Shown: positions 1 to 7,867, numbered from the stretch's first letter. The stretch is 64,000 bases of DNA from Belnapia sp. F-4-1 (GCF_000802185.1 NZ_KN676114.1:63051-127050), one strand, 5' to 3'. Translations and numbers: made by a program. Notes: generated from the letters alone by a model not told the origin.

Positions 1-60
1 TTGGCTGGCGGGTGTCGAGGACGGCACATGCGGACTTCGTCCTCGATGCCCTTGAGCAGA

Positions 61-260
61 GGGACTGTCAGGAATTCTGTGTAGGGCCGCGATGATCAGG
101 TGATGGCAAAGCGGTCCTCGAAGAGGATGGCGAACTGGGCCTTGGCGGCGGTCCTTGTAGGAGACGTAGTCCAGCGAGGTGCGCAGCAGGTGGACAATAC
201 AGGCCTGCACCTGGGTCCGCGGGAACACGGCGGCGATCGCCTCGGGGAAGCCCTTCAGGC
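61..260 (-). mobile_element. IS256-family remnant (terminal repeat plus deleted transposase)
   Basis: Reading the minus strand from 260, the translation contains GLKGFPEAI-like, [17 protein letters not shown] and LDYVSYKDR motifs typical of the central part of IS256/mutator transposases. After about 40 codons it jumps to a C-terminal-like segment ([10 protein letters not shown]), so there is an internal deletion. The plus-strand string GGGACTGTCAGGAATTCTGT at 61 resembles an IS256 terminal inverted repeat. The fragment ends exactly where the IS6-type end starts at 261, so it was probably truncated by that insertion. It cannot encode an active enzyme. Confidence 0.75.
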
Positions 261-1205
261 GGTTGTGTTGCAAAGTTTGGGATGGATTGCGAATAGCCCT
301 GACAGGCCCCGGATCAGGCGGCGACCTGGAACAATTTGGCGACGAAGGTGGCTTGGGTCCGCATGTCTCGACCACCAACCTTTCGTACCTGCCCCTTCCT
401 GATCATCGCCATCGCCTCGTAGCCTGCCAGTGTTCGCCGTGCCGTGTGGAAACCACCGAAGCCAAGCCCTGGTATGACCAGGCGTTTCAAGCGCCGGTGG
501 TCTTGTTCCACAATGTTATTGAGGTACTTACATTGTCGTAGCCGCAAGCGTCGCCACAGCTCGGTGTCCGCCTTCATCTGCTCGACAGCGCAGGGATAGG
601 CCGGGTTTCTGTCCACCGTGATGGTGCGCGGGTTCACCGTATGCGGCTGCCCAAGAGCCTTGCGGAAGAAGCGCTTTGCAGCCTCGGAATCCCGCTTGGC
701 TGAGAGCAGAAAGTCGATCGTCTGGCCGCGGCTGTCCACTGCGCGATACAGGTACAAAGGTTTCATCCACGTGCCAGCGTCGGCCGCGGGCGCCGCCCTT
801 GCCGTGCCGGCGTCGACGGAGCTCGTCGGCCAGCACCGATGCGAGCTTCGCCTCCCAGTCACGGACGGCTTCGTGGCTGAAGATGATGCCGCGCTGGAGA
901 AACATCTCGGCCAGATCCCGCAGGGTCAGGCGGTAGCGCAGCCGCCATAGAACTACCAGCGCAATCACGTCGGACGGGTCTGGGCGTGGTTCAGCACGCC
1001 ACCACTGCGCTCATTGTACTGCTTGCCGCAGTCTCGGCAGCGGAACCGACGGTAGCCCCGGGCGGTGCGCTGCGGCCGCTCCGTCATAGCAGCGGAGCTG
1101 CAGGCCACGCAGTCCATTTTCGGCTCCCATTCCGCTGACCCAGGAGCCTACCAGCCCCACGCCGGCCCGCCAAACGGACCTTCTGGCGCGAGATCTGACA
1201 AAACC
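261..1205. mobile_element. IS6-type element, degenerate, possibly chimeric
   Basis: The left end at 261 reads GGTTGTGTTGCAAAGTTTGG, a classical IS6-family end. The right end, read on the minus strand from 1205, is GGTTTTGTCAGATCTCGCG, which matches the other IS6-type element ending at 50927. The two ends therefore look like two different IS6 subgroups. The interior carries the broken transposase described separately. No target duplication was seen. Confidence 0.65.
314..1110 (-). pseudogene. IS6-type transposase, multiply frameshifted
   Basis: The N-terminal part (about 1075 to 975) keeps a zinc-ribbon-like CRDCGK segment. The frame changes near 975, then RYRLTLRDLAEMFLQRG and RGRRWHVDET follow, and the frame changes again near 770. 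The C-terminal half ([41 protein letters not shown]) is a standard IS6 catalytic core. About nine residues are missing after the first catalytic Asp (DET). The N-terminal half resembles the element at 48.8-50.9 kb, while the C-terminal half resembles the IS26/IS6100 type. It is inactive. Confidence 0.8.
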
Positions 1206-2019
1206 CAGCCGAGCGCCAGCTTGGTACCTGCGATCGGCTGGCGGCGCTGATCTCCGACCCACGCGACCCGCTAAATTCCGGCCCAAGCCGCAGCGAGCTT
1301 GGACCTTCGGTTGCGCTGTAGGCTGACCACAGCATTCGAAAATCACGTTTCCGACAACGATGCAGCATTTTTGTCGCATTCAAAACATGAAATAGAATGC
1401 AAACACGAAGACTTGCGGAATTTGAAATCGCTCCGGAGATAAATATTGGAGATAAGTCCTATTTTTGGGTTTAGAGTCTCTAAGCTTCGCAAAGGCTTAA
1501 TCAAAGCACGTATCAGCAGCTTAATTCCCCGCTGCACAATACTTTTCCGCTAGGCGCTAGCACATGTCGATAGGTCGGATTTAACGATTTCGCGCCAAGT
1601 ATGGTTTCGCATCTTGATGCATTGGTGTGCTGTCCTTACTTTTCGCTACCCCCTGCTGTTTCGGAATTGTCGGGTTGCCGGGAGGCTGCGGCCGAGGTGC
1701 AGCCTCGCTGCCGGCACCCTGCGGGGCGCCTGGCGTCCGCCTGATGCCGCGAGGCTGCCAGATACATGCGTTGATATGCAATGGGAGTCTGCCGAGCGGC
1801 GTCAGCCGGATCTCGAAGTCAGTCCCCGTCACCCCCGGTGCGCCGGATCCGGTGCACCGCCATGGGAGCGATCAGCCTAGCACTCGCTGGCCGTCTCTCG
1901 CACGCCCAATCGACCGGCGGCGCCAGCCGCCTGCTTCCGTCAGCCCAGTCCATCCGCCCAGGTGACCCGACCTCCGGCCAGCCTGGCGCAGCCCCTTCCC
2001 CCAGCCCGAGACATCACCG
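1206..2019. other. Gene-free stretch
   Basis: The first 400 bases are clearly AT-richer than the surroundings and contain no open frame with recognisable content. The GC-rich part from about 1.65 kb has several overlapping open frames on both strands, but none has a convincing start or familiar motif. Nothing could be identified here. Confidence 0.5.
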
Positions 2020-2289
2020 ATGCCCCACCCGAAAGACCCGACCGACCCGACCGACCCGACCACCGCGCTCCGCGAGGCCCACGCCCGCGCCATCCGCCAT
2101 ACCGGCCAGACGGCTGACATGGCCGAGCAGTGGGAGACCGTCCTCGGCCGCCACGCCGCCGCCGGCAACCTGTTCGCGCGCGCCCTGCTGGGGTTCGCGC
2201 GCTGGGCGCTGCGTCTGCATGAAGGGCACGAGGCCGAACTCCGCGCCGCGGCGCGAAAGACCTACGCGGTGCCAGCTCGCCGGGTCTGA
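2020..2289 (+). CDS. Small hypothetical protein
   Basis: This 89-residue protein starts with a short Pro-Thr-Asp repeat and continues as a probable helical domain rich in Ala, Arg and His (ALREAHARAIRH, WETVLGRHAAAGNLFARALL). No family was recognised. It is the first gene of the plus-strand small-gene run and lies about 200 bases before the first KorA-like gene. Codon use, with GC at third positions, matches the following genes. The start was chosen because it begins the compact frame; no strong ribosome site is visible. Confidence 0.5.
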   Translation: MPHPKDPTDPTDPTTALREAHARAIRHTGQTADMAEQWETVLGRHAAAGNLFARALLGFARWALRLHEGHEAELRAAARKTYAVPARRV

Positions 2290-2492
2290 CCCGAGCTTGG
2301 ACTCTGCTCACGCCAGGGCGCACCGCCGCATCGTGGATGCATGTCGCCGACCGGCTTCTTTCTGGAAAGTCGTCGAGCGGCGACACCCGACCAATCCCCG
2401 CACCGATGAGGCGAGCTCGCCGGACTTCGGGAGGCTGCGAATGGCCGGTACCGCCCCGCAAACCACCCCCATTTTGGAAACCACGCCAGCCA

Positions 2493-2906
2493 ATGTCCGC
2501 CCAACACCCTGCCGCCACCGCCGACCTGGGCGATCCCGAAGCGGTTAACCCCGACGAACTGCTGCGCATCGCAGGCCGGATGATCGCCAACATCGACGTG
2601 CCCGCCAGGACCGCGCCGACACCCGAGGCAATCGCCGCCGCCATCGAGGCGTCCAAGCTCACCGCCGGCTCCGCCGCCATCGCCCGCGACGTCCTGATCG
2701 AGGGGCTCGACCATGACCTGGCGAAGCTCCGCCATGAAATCAGCTGGCCCGACCTCAAGCGCATCCTCGACAGCGTCGAGACCGCGGCGCGAATCCCGCC
2801 GGGCTGGGAGCGGGTCGAGCTCTACCTGCCGGCGGGCATCGCCGCCGAGGTCGAGCAGCTCGGCCGCCAAGCCGCGCGGGTTTTCGCCTGGATCGGCGAG
2901 GCCTGA
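2493..2906 (+). CDS. KorA/TrfB-like transcriptional regulator
   Basis: This 137-residue protein matches the layout of the RK2 KorA (TrfB) DNA-binding domain: a TPEAI helix near residues 43-47, an IARDVLIEG helix (63-71), a probable helix-turn-helix at about 74-95, then IPPGWERVELYLP (101-113). KorA proteins repress plasmid replication and transfer operons as dimers on palindromic operators. The next gene is a paralogue, sharing the IAR-VLI-GLD and PPGW-RVEL-LP blocks. The internal ATG at 2493 was preferred because the upstream extension has no family similarity. The family call rests on motif pattern only. Confidence 0.75.
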   Translation: MSAQHPAATADLGDPEAVNPDELLRIAGRMIANIDVPARTAPTPEAIAAAIEASKLTAGSAAIARDVLIEGLDHDLAKLRHEISWPDLKRILDSVETAARIPPGWERVELYLPAGIAAEVEQLGRQAARVFAWIGEA

Positions 2907-2942
2907 TCCTCCACACCTCGCCATCCGGAGTTCCCCCCCACC

Positions 2943-3554
2943 ATGCCTGCCCGCTCATCCCCCTCCCGCCCGCCGCCGCCGCAATCCGAGGCGCCGCTCC
3001 GCGATGCCGCCGGGCTGATCGCCGACGTTGCCCCGCCCGCCACCGCCGAGCTCACGCCCGAGGCGATCGAGGCCGCGCTCGGCCGCGTCAAGCTGACCAA
3101 GCGCACCACCACAATCGCCCGCGAGGTCCTGATCGACGGCCTCGACCTCGAAACGGCGATGACGCGCCATGCGATCAAGCGCCCGGCGCTGCGGGTCATC
3201 CTCGACCTGGTGACGACCGAGGCGCGCACGCCGCCCGGCTGGCGCCGCGTCGAGCTGTGGCTACCCAATGAGGTCGCCAACCAAGTTGAGGATCTCGGCC
3301 GCCACGCCATCGGGCTGCCGCCAAAGATCCGCACCACCCGCGGCACTTGGCGCGCCGCCGACCGGACGATCGACTACGACGCCGCCGCGCTGGCCGAGCA
3401 GGTCAAAGCGAAGATGCGGGCCCGCAGCCTGACCTACCGGGCCCTCGCCGCCACGATCGGCCTGTCGAACAGCCAAGTGTGGCGGGTGAAGGATGGCGAT
3501 CCGGTCGCCGACGACGCAGTCCTCCGGGTCCGCGCCTGGCTCGAGAAGGCCTGA
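2943..3554 (+). CDS. KorA/TrfB-like regulator fused to a second HTH domain
   Basis: This 203-residue protein has a KorA-like N-terminal domain (LTPEAI at 37-42, IAREVLIDG at 58-66, a helix-turn-helix at about 70-90, PPGWRRVELWLP at 97-108). It adds a C-terminal domain at about 148-185 (LAEQVKAKM, YRALAATIGLSNSQVWRVK) that reads as an XRE/Cro-type helix-turn-helix. Canonical KorA is about 100 residues, so this is twice the usual size. It lies 36 bases after its paralogue and probably shares its transcript. A repressor with two DNA-binding domains could bridge or recognise composite operators; that is inference. Confidence 0.78.
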   Translation: MPARSSPSRPPPPQSEAPLRDAAGLIADVAPPATAELTPEAIEAALGRVKLTKRTTTIAREVLIDGLDLETAMTRHAIKRPALRVILDLVTTEARTPPGWRRVELWLPNEVANQVEDLGRHAIGLPPKIRTTRGTWRAADRTIDYDAAALAEQVKAKMRARSLTYRALAATIGLSNSQVWRVKDGDPVADDAVLRVRAWLEKA

Positions 3555-3660
3555 CCCGACACCCGCCCGGCTCCATTCGCGCCACCCAGTGACAGGGTTC
3601 GAGAACCCGAGCCGATTCGCACGCCCGCAAGGCGGCGATCCGGCCAGCACGGAGATCTGC

Positions 3661-3984
3661 ATGCCGAGCCCTATCGTCCTCATCGATCCCCTCGCCACCA
3701 CCACGGCGTTCAGCGAGGCGGTCCTGCACTATGCCTTGGCCACCGGCGTCGGCCTGCGCTGCCTGATGAGCAGCCTCGACGCCTGGACCGCCGATACCCC
3801 GGCCACGTCTCGCGGCGGCTCGGGCCCCTCCCACCGCCTCACCGCCTGGGCTCGCGCCGCGGGCCGCCCCCTCGCCCACACCGCCGTCGCCGCGGTCCTC
3901 GCCGGGATCATCGTCGCGTCCCTCGCCCCGCAGCTGCCGCCCCTGGCGGCCGGGATCGTCGCCGACCTGCCACTGACGGCCTGA
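3661..3984 (+). CDS. Small membrane-associated hypothetical protein
   Basis: This 107-residue protein has a soluble N-terminal half and a hydrophobic segment near residues 72-100 (AVAAVLAGIIVASLAP) that should span the membrane once. The ATG at 3661 was chosen because GGAG lies at suitable distance and the upstream extension is low quality. The gap before it (3555-3660) contains a variant of the hairpin seen in later leaders (CGCC-CGCAA-GGCG). No family was recognised. Confidence 0.6.
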   Translation: MPSPIVLIDPLATTTAFSEAVLHYALATGVGLRCLMSSLDAWTADTPATSRGGSGPSHRLTAWARAAGRPLAHTAVAAVLAGIIVASLAPQLPPLAAGIVADLPLTA

Positions 3985-3991
3985 CCCCCGA

Positions 3992-4086
3992 CCTCGCCGT
4001 TCGCGCAACCGGACGGCAGGCTGGCCCTGCTCCCGGCCCGGTCCCGCAATGCCGCGAACCGCTGGTCCTGGAGCCCGGATAGCCCC
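3992..4086 (+). promoter_or_regulatory. Structured leader element, copy 1
   Basis: From CTCGCC to the next start codon is about 95 nt. It begins with GCCGTTCGCGCAACCGGACGGC, which can pair as an eight- to nine-base stem closed around GCAA with one mismatch at the loop. AGGCTGGCCC, then CCGGCCCGG, and a second CG-rich hairpin follow. Copies at 4541 and 5130 share sequence order and spacing, and more diverged ones lie at 5708, 6855 and 7589. Each copy precedes a different small gene, so this is a repeated 5' leader and not coding sequence. Confidence 0.6.
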
Positions 4087-4527
4087 ATGCCCGTGTCCGT
4101 CGACGCACTCCAAGCCGCACCTGATCTGGCCGTCATGGTCGCCACTGGCACCTTATTCGCTGGCTTCCTGGCCCGCCTGGTGCTGGACCTCCGAGAACTT
4201 TGGAAATCGAGGCTGAGACGAGTCCACCGCCCATTAGCGTCGACCGCCGTCGCTCTGCTCCTCGCTTTTGCCCTGAATGTCCCAGCGGTCCTCGCCTTGC
4301 GGTACCTCCTCACCGGCGGCGTCGCGATGCTCACATGGATGCATCCCATGGCCCGTGAAACCGTCGTCCAATCCATGGTGGAAACGGCGATCGCCGCTGG
4401 CGTCGGCGCCGGATTGTGTTTCACCGTTGTTGTGGGCAGCTGGTACCAGGGGCGTGGCTGCATGCTGACCAGTCGGCTACTGAGGCGGCTCTTCCGATCG
4501 CCCCGCCACCCCAGCGGTATCAACTAG
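4087..4527 (+). CDS. Small multi-pass membrane protein
   Basis: This 146-residue protein has three likely transmembrane helices: near residues 15-34 (VMVATGTLFAGFLARLVLDL), 50-75 (STAVALLLAFALNVPAVLAL) and 100-122 (AIAAGVGAGLCFTVVVGSW). Basic loops (RRVHRP) and a basic C-terminus suggest how the protein sits in the membrane. It follows leader copy 1 directly. The topology resembles the next two genes although sequence identity is low. Function is unknown. Confidence 0.65.
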   Translation: MPVSVDALQAAPDLAVMVATGTLFAGFLARLVLDLRELWKSRLRRVHRPLASTAVALLLAFALNVPAVLALRYLLTGGVAMLTWMHPMARETVVQSMVETAIAAGVGAGLCFTVVVGSWYQGRGCMLTSRLLRRLFRSPRHPSGIN

Positions 4528-4540
4528 TTCCTTCACCCGG

Positions 4541-4634
4541 CTCGCCGTTCGCGCAAGCGGACGGCAGGCTGGCCCGGCCACCGGCCCGGCCAGCAGTCCC
4601 GCTGATCGATGGTCCGGCGAGCTAGGACCTCCCC
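4541..4634 (+). promoter_or_regulatory. Structured leader element, copy 2
   Basis: This is the best-formed copy. GCCGTTCGC and GCGGACGGC pair over nine positions (one T-G wobble) around a GCAA tetraloop. AGGCTGGCCCGGC, ACCGGCCCGG and a CCGC-containing second element follow, ending in GGACC just before ATG 4635. Differences from copies 1 and 3 mostly fall in the loop-closing pair or are pair-compatible, as expected for a conserved RNA structure. Confidence 0.65.
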
Positions 4635-5126
4635 ATGTCTGCAACCGCCCCTATCAATCCTGGCCTCGTTCTCGACACTTTCACGATGGTTGCCGGGAGT
4701 ATGGCGCTTTTCGCGGCCCTCGGCGTCCAAACTGTCCGCCTACTTCGAGTGGCCATCGCCGAGCGCCGCAAGCAGGAATATGCCCGCGATAGACAATCCA
4801 ACCATTGGCTGACGCTGGCCCTCACAGTCATTGTCGGCTTGCTGGTACTGCCCCTGGGCATGGTCATCGCCGTGTCAAAGCTCCGGACCTGGGCCGCTGA
4901 TCTCTATGCCCACGGTGATCTCTATGGCCATTTCTCAACCACCACCACCGCCTATGATCCGGCACTCCAACTCATCTCTTATCAGCTGACGATGACGGCC
5001 ACCGCGGTCGGCCTTTACCTCGGTTCCCTCTACCTCATTCGAACCGGCGGTGAACTCGCCACCAAAGCCGCCATCGACGGCTACCGGATTTCCACCAAGC
5101 TTCGGTGGGACCGCGCCAACCGGTAA
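4635..5126 (+). CDS. Small multi-pass membrane protein
   Basis: This 163-residue protein has probable transmembrane segments near 12-37 (LDTFTMVAGSMALFAALGVQ), 58-80 (LTLALTVIVGLLVLPLGMVI) and 118-140 (TMTATAVGLYLGSLYLI). A charged RRKQEYARDRQ loop lies between the first two, and the C-terminus is basic. The gene sits between leader copies 2 and 3. It is not recognisably homologous to a named family; the shared three-helix pattern with its neighbours suggests a related role. Confidence 0.65.
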   Translation: MSATAPINPGLVLDTFTMVAGSMALFAALGVQTVRLLRVAIAERRKQEYARDRQSNHWLTLALTVIVGLLVLPLGMVIAVSKLRTWAADLYAHGDLYGHFSTTTTAYDPALQLISYQLTMTATAVGLYLGSLYLIRTGGELATKAAIDGYRISTKLRWDRANR

Positions 5127-5129
5127 CTG

Positions 5130-5224
5130 CTCGCCGTTCGCGCAAACGGGCGGCAGGCTGTCTCGGCTACCGGCCCAGTTCCGCATCTCTGCGGGGCCAG
5201 GACCGGCAGGCCAGGAGCCAATTC
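5130..5224 (+). promoter_or_regulatory. Structured leader element, copy 3
   Basis: The first hairpin is GCCGTTCGC-GCAA-ACGGGCGGC. Compared with copy 2, one outer T-A pair has become T-G, a pair-preserving change. AGGCTG, ACCGGCCCAG and a clear second hairpin (CCGCA-TCTC-TGCGG) come next, then GGACCGG and the start codon at 5225. The distance from motif to start codon is within two bases of copies 1 and 2. Confidence 0.65.
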
Positions 5225-5683
5225 ATGTCCTTTCCCGCCACAATCAACACCGCCGAAGCACTCATCGCCATCGCCAACACCGCAAGCGTCGCCGCGGTGT
5301 TCGGTGCCGTCGGCTTGTCGATCGAGCGAGCCATCAGTTGCTGGCGGTGGAGTTCCAACACCGCCAGCCCGGCATCGTCTTCCCCCCGCGACAACGGCAT
5401 CCGCCTATCCTGTCATCTTGCCTGCGCTGCGCTCGCCCTGGTGATTGGCGACGTCATCGTAGACCCAAAACTGCTGTATGCTCTCGCCACCGTCACAGTC
5501 GTTAATCTCGACGCCTTCGTCCCGGCCCTCCCCCCAGCACGCAGTTTCGTCGTGCCCGTGATAACGATCCTCCTTGGTGCTTACGGCCTAGGCTTGCTCC
5601 TCTCCAACGTCACCCGATGGGCAGGCGACGCACTAACCCGGATCGTCGGCAAGACCCGAGATCGCGGCGTCGCCGCGCGTTAG
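5225..5683 (+). CDS. Small multi-pass membrane protein
   Basis: This 152-residue protein has hydrophobic segments near residues 15-32, 62-88 (LACAALALVIGDVIVD, LLYALATVTVV) and 104-128 (SFVVPVITILLGAYGLGLLL). The start at 5225 lies at the same distance from the leader hairpin as in the two preceding genes, and GGAG precedes it. It is the third consecutive membrane protein with its own leader. No named family was recognised. Confidence 0.65.
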   Translation: MSFPATINTAEALIAIANTASVAAVFGAVGLSIERAISCWRWSSNTASPASSSPRDNGIRLSCHLACAALALVIGDVIVDPKLLYALATVTVVNLDAFVPALPPARSFVVPVITILLGAYGLGLLLSNVTRWAGDALTRIVGKTRDRGVAAR

Positions 5684-5707
5684 CCGCTAACCTGCCGCAG
5701 CGCCAGA

Positions 5708-5793
5708 GGCCGTTCGCGCGGTCTGGCCTTAGCCTCCGGCCCGGGACGATCCCCCGCCATCCCGGCGAGGACCGCCCGACCGGAGGCTTTTTC
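5708..5793 (+). promoter_or_regulatory. Structured leader element, diverged copy 4
   Basis: The core GCCGTTCGCGC and the downstream CCGGCCCGGG are kept, as are ATCCC and GAGGACCG blocks in the same order as copies 1-3. The GCAA loop is replaced by GCGG. It ends in a strong GGAGG ribosome site before ATG 5794. Confidence 0.5.
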
Positions 5794-6063
5794 ATGCTTA
5801 CCTTTCGCGCCCTGCCCAACAGCGATCGTTCGGCCATGCAGCGGCACTTCCTCGACATCCAGACGCTCGACCGGATCGAGCCGCCGGCATCCCTCGACCC
5901 TCACACCGCGCTCGTTACTTCTTCGGCGCTAGTCCCCGTCGCATCACTGCCGAACCGCCCCGGTACGACCGCAGACCGTCCACGACTTCCCCACAACACG
6001 GTGATGTCGAAGCTGATCTGGGACGACACCGCATCCTTGTCCGACCCCAAAAGCCTGAGCTAA
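5794..6063 (+). CDS. Small hypothetical protein
   Basis: This 89-residue soluble protein (MLTFRALPNSDRSAMQRHFL at its start) is rich in Pro, Ser and Thr toward the C-terminus and has no transmembrane segment. The start is supported by GGAGG nine bases upstream. It follows diverged leader copy 4. No family recognised. Confidence 0.5.
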   Translation: MLTFRALPNSDRSAMQRHFLDIQTLDRIEPPASLDPHTALVTSSALVPVASLPNRPGTTADRPRLPHNTVMSKLIWDDTASLSDPKSLS

Positions 6064-6173
6064 ACTACTGAGATCAGGACGCATTCTGTCCCTCTCCCCC
6101 GTCTCAAACCGACCCCGCCCAGGGCCCTCTGCCTGGGCCTTTGGGATTCGCATCACAGAACGGAAAACGCCCC

Positions 6174-6491
6174 ATGCCCGCCGATCCCCACCGCCACACC
6201 CACATCACCCTGCCGGTCGGACCAACTGCCGGCGACCATGCACCCAGGACCTCGACCACGGTGCTGGCGCGCCACATGCGGCGCCTCATCCTCGACGCCC
6301 TTCATGCCGCGTCGGTCACCGCCGCCATCGACCAGACTGTCTCCCTGCCGATGAGCGCCAGCCTCTCCGTCGTCTCGGACACCACCGATCGCGACCGCCG
6401 CAAACTCCTGGCACTGGCCGATCCGACCCCAGCCTCGGACATCGTCTGGCTCACCCTCACCCACCATTCCACGCAAAGGACTTCGCTATGA
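6174..6491 (+). CDS. Small hypothetical protein
   Basis: This 105-residue protein has a His-rich N-terminus (PHRHTHIT), a central helix (VLARHMRRLILDALHAAS) and no membrane segment. Its stop overlaps the start of the next frame in ATGA, indicating translational coupling. The upstream gap (6064-6173) holds a CCCAGGGCCCTCTGCCTGGG inverted repeat but not the leader core seen at other genes. Confidence 0.5.
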   Translation: MPADPHRHTHITLPVGPTAGDHAPRTSTTVLARHMRRLILDALHAASVTAAIDQTVSLPMSASLSVVSDTTDRDRRKLLALADPTPASDIVWLTLTHHSTQRTSL

Positions 6492-6826
6492 CCACCAAGA
6501 CCACCAGCAACAAGGCCCCGATCGTCGAGATCACCTGGCGCGACGAGAACTACGGCTCGGTCTATGCCGTCGCCGTCTTCCGCAATTACGCCGGCAGCTT
6601 CGACTAGAGCGCCAAGACCCAGCAGCGCTTTCGCGGCTGCCTGAAGCGCGCCGGCTTCGAGTTCCATTTAGGCCGGGCCAGCTTCATCGCCACCCAGGGC
6701 ACCCGCGACGAACGCCGGCTGGCCCTCTGCACCGAGCTGGCCAAGCCCGGCTTCACGATCAGCCGCGGGGACGTCCGCCCGGGCGTGACGGCCGCCGTCG
6801 CACCAGCCGAAGCGCTCGCCGCCTAA
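6488..6826 (+). pseudogene. Small hypothetical gene with in-frame TAG at 6605
   Basis: The ATG overlaps the preceding stop by four bases (ATGA). The frame reads 39 codons, hits TAG at 6605-6607, then stays open for a further 72 codons with the same composition and protein-like sequence (KTQQRFRGCLKRAGFEFHLG) to a TAA at 6824. A single G-to-T change would turn GAG (Glu) into this TAG. It is either a recent nonsense mutation or a readthrough site. No family was recognised. Full-length product would be 112 residues. Confidence 0.55.
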
Positions 6827-6854
6827 CCAGGCCATCACGGTCGGCGAATCCCCC

Positions 6855-6977
6855 TTCGCCGTTCGCGCGGATCGCATCCAGTCTCCGAGGGCGGCGGACC
6901 TCCCGTCAGCACGGTCGACGGCATCCCATCGCCACACCGTCGTTCCGGCGCCGCGCCCCCATTCCCCGGAGCCCCTC
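6855..6977 (+). promoter_or_regulatory. Leader element, second subtype (copy 5)
   Basis: CGCCGTTCGCGCGGATCGCATCC opens this leader. The run ATCGCA-CCA-T-TC-GAG aligns with the leader at 7589, so these two form a subtype that shares only the GCCRTTCGCGC box with copies 1-4. It is longer than the others (about 120 nt) before the GTG start at 6978. Confidence 0.45.
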
Positions 6978-7577
6978 GTGATCCCAACCCTCCCCATCAC
7001 CGATGCCGATCTCGCCAACCGCAGCGCGAGGGAAGTCGTCGCCTTGCTGCAGGCCGCCGTCGTTCCCCCCGAGGTGGCCGGCACAGGGTCACTCGTGGCC
7101 CGCTTCGTGGCCAACAATGCCGTCGACCTGGTGACGGTCGCCGCAGCCGTCGCCACCGCACAGGCAGAACTCCACCAGCACCCGATCCGACTGGCCGCCA
7201 TCGAGGCCGCCTGCCAACTCGATTTGGTCGTCAGCATCGCCCAGGCCGGTGACGGCATTCCCGGCGATCTTTGCGGCCGGGCGACACGCCTGCTCGCCAC
7301 CCTTAAGGTCACGCCGGACTGGCTACGGACGCCGGAAGCCGAGCGTGACAGCTACCCCTGGATCGAGTTCGACAATACCGCGATGTACCTGCAGCCGACC
7401 TTCCGCGGCGGCCTGACCGGATTGCACTTCGTCCGGCGGGAGAGCGAGATCAGCGGGGTCCGACCAACCGGGAGGCCCAGTTCCACCATCGCGCCCTGCC
7501 CCCATTGCGGAACCGCGCATGCCGCCTGGGGCTGGCTCGCACCACGGGCCCCGCGAGGCGTGTCGATCGCGGCCTGA
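6978..7577 (+). CDS. Hypothetical protein, two-part
   Basis: This 199-residue protein has a helical N-terminal region (ITDADLANRSAREVVALLQA) with the same pattern as the gene at 7945 (LDDATLAGLDAKEATALVLA), so the two are probably distant paralogues. A single CPHC motif sits near residue 174. The GTG start is preceded by GGAGC. No membrane segment is present. Function unknown. Confidence 0.6.
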   Translation: MIPTLPITDADLANRSAREVVALLQAAVVPPEVAGTGSLVARFVANNAVDLVTVAAAVATAQAELHQHPIRLAAIEAACQLDLVVSIAQAGDGIPGDLCGRATRLLATLKVTPDWLRTPEAERDSYPWIEFDNTAMYLQPTFRGGLTGLHFVRRESEISGVRPTGRPSSTIAPCPHCGTAHAAWGWLAPRAPRGVSIAA

Positions 7578-7588
7578 TGCCAGGGCGT

Positions 7589-7678
7589 TTCGCCATTCGC
7601 GCAAATCGCAGCCAATGTCTGAGAACCGCGCAAGCCCCATCGCCATCCTGGCCAGGGTCGCGGTCTGGAGACCTCACC
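7589..7678 (+). promoter_or_regulatory. Leader element, second subtype (copy 6)
   Basis: CGCCATTCGCGCAAATCGCA aligns with copy 5 through ATCGCA-CCA-T-TC-GAG and keeps the TTCGCGCAA box of copies 1-3. It ends with TGGAGACC ahead of ATG 7679. Confidence 0.45.
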
Positions 7679-7867
7679 ATGGATGTTCGCCACCTGCCTC
7701 GCCGCGCCGCCGACGATGCCGCGCCGCATGTGCACAGCCATCTGCAGATCCCCACGGAGATCCTGCATGATGGCCCCATCGCCCCGGTCGACCGGGAGGC
7801 CATCGCGCGCAGCTTCGCCGAGGCCTTGCGTCGCGGCATCGAGAACCGCCCCGCGAAGCTCGACTGA
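7679..7867 (+). CDS. Small hypothetical protein
   Basis: This 62-residue protein has a His-containing N-terminal half (HVHSHLQIPTEILHDG) and an Ala-Arg helix near the end (REAIARSFAEALRRGIE). The start is supported by GGAG nine bases upstream and by its position after leader copy 6. No family recognised. Confidence 0.5.
   Translation: MDVRHLPRRAADDAAPHVHSHLQIPTEILHDGPIAPVDREAIARSFAEALRRGIENRPAKLD

Noticed and set aside
1781-2764. Long overlapping frames on both strands over the first array genes
   Set aside because: Composition is dominated by Pro, Arg and Ser from out-of-phase GC-rich codons. The smaller plus-strand frames have the KorA-like motifs and proper third-position GC.
3992-5224. 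Reading the repeated leader segments as a CRISPR array or tandem repeat
   Set aside because: The copies are 550-600 bases apart with different genes between them, and they are not short identical repeats with spacers.
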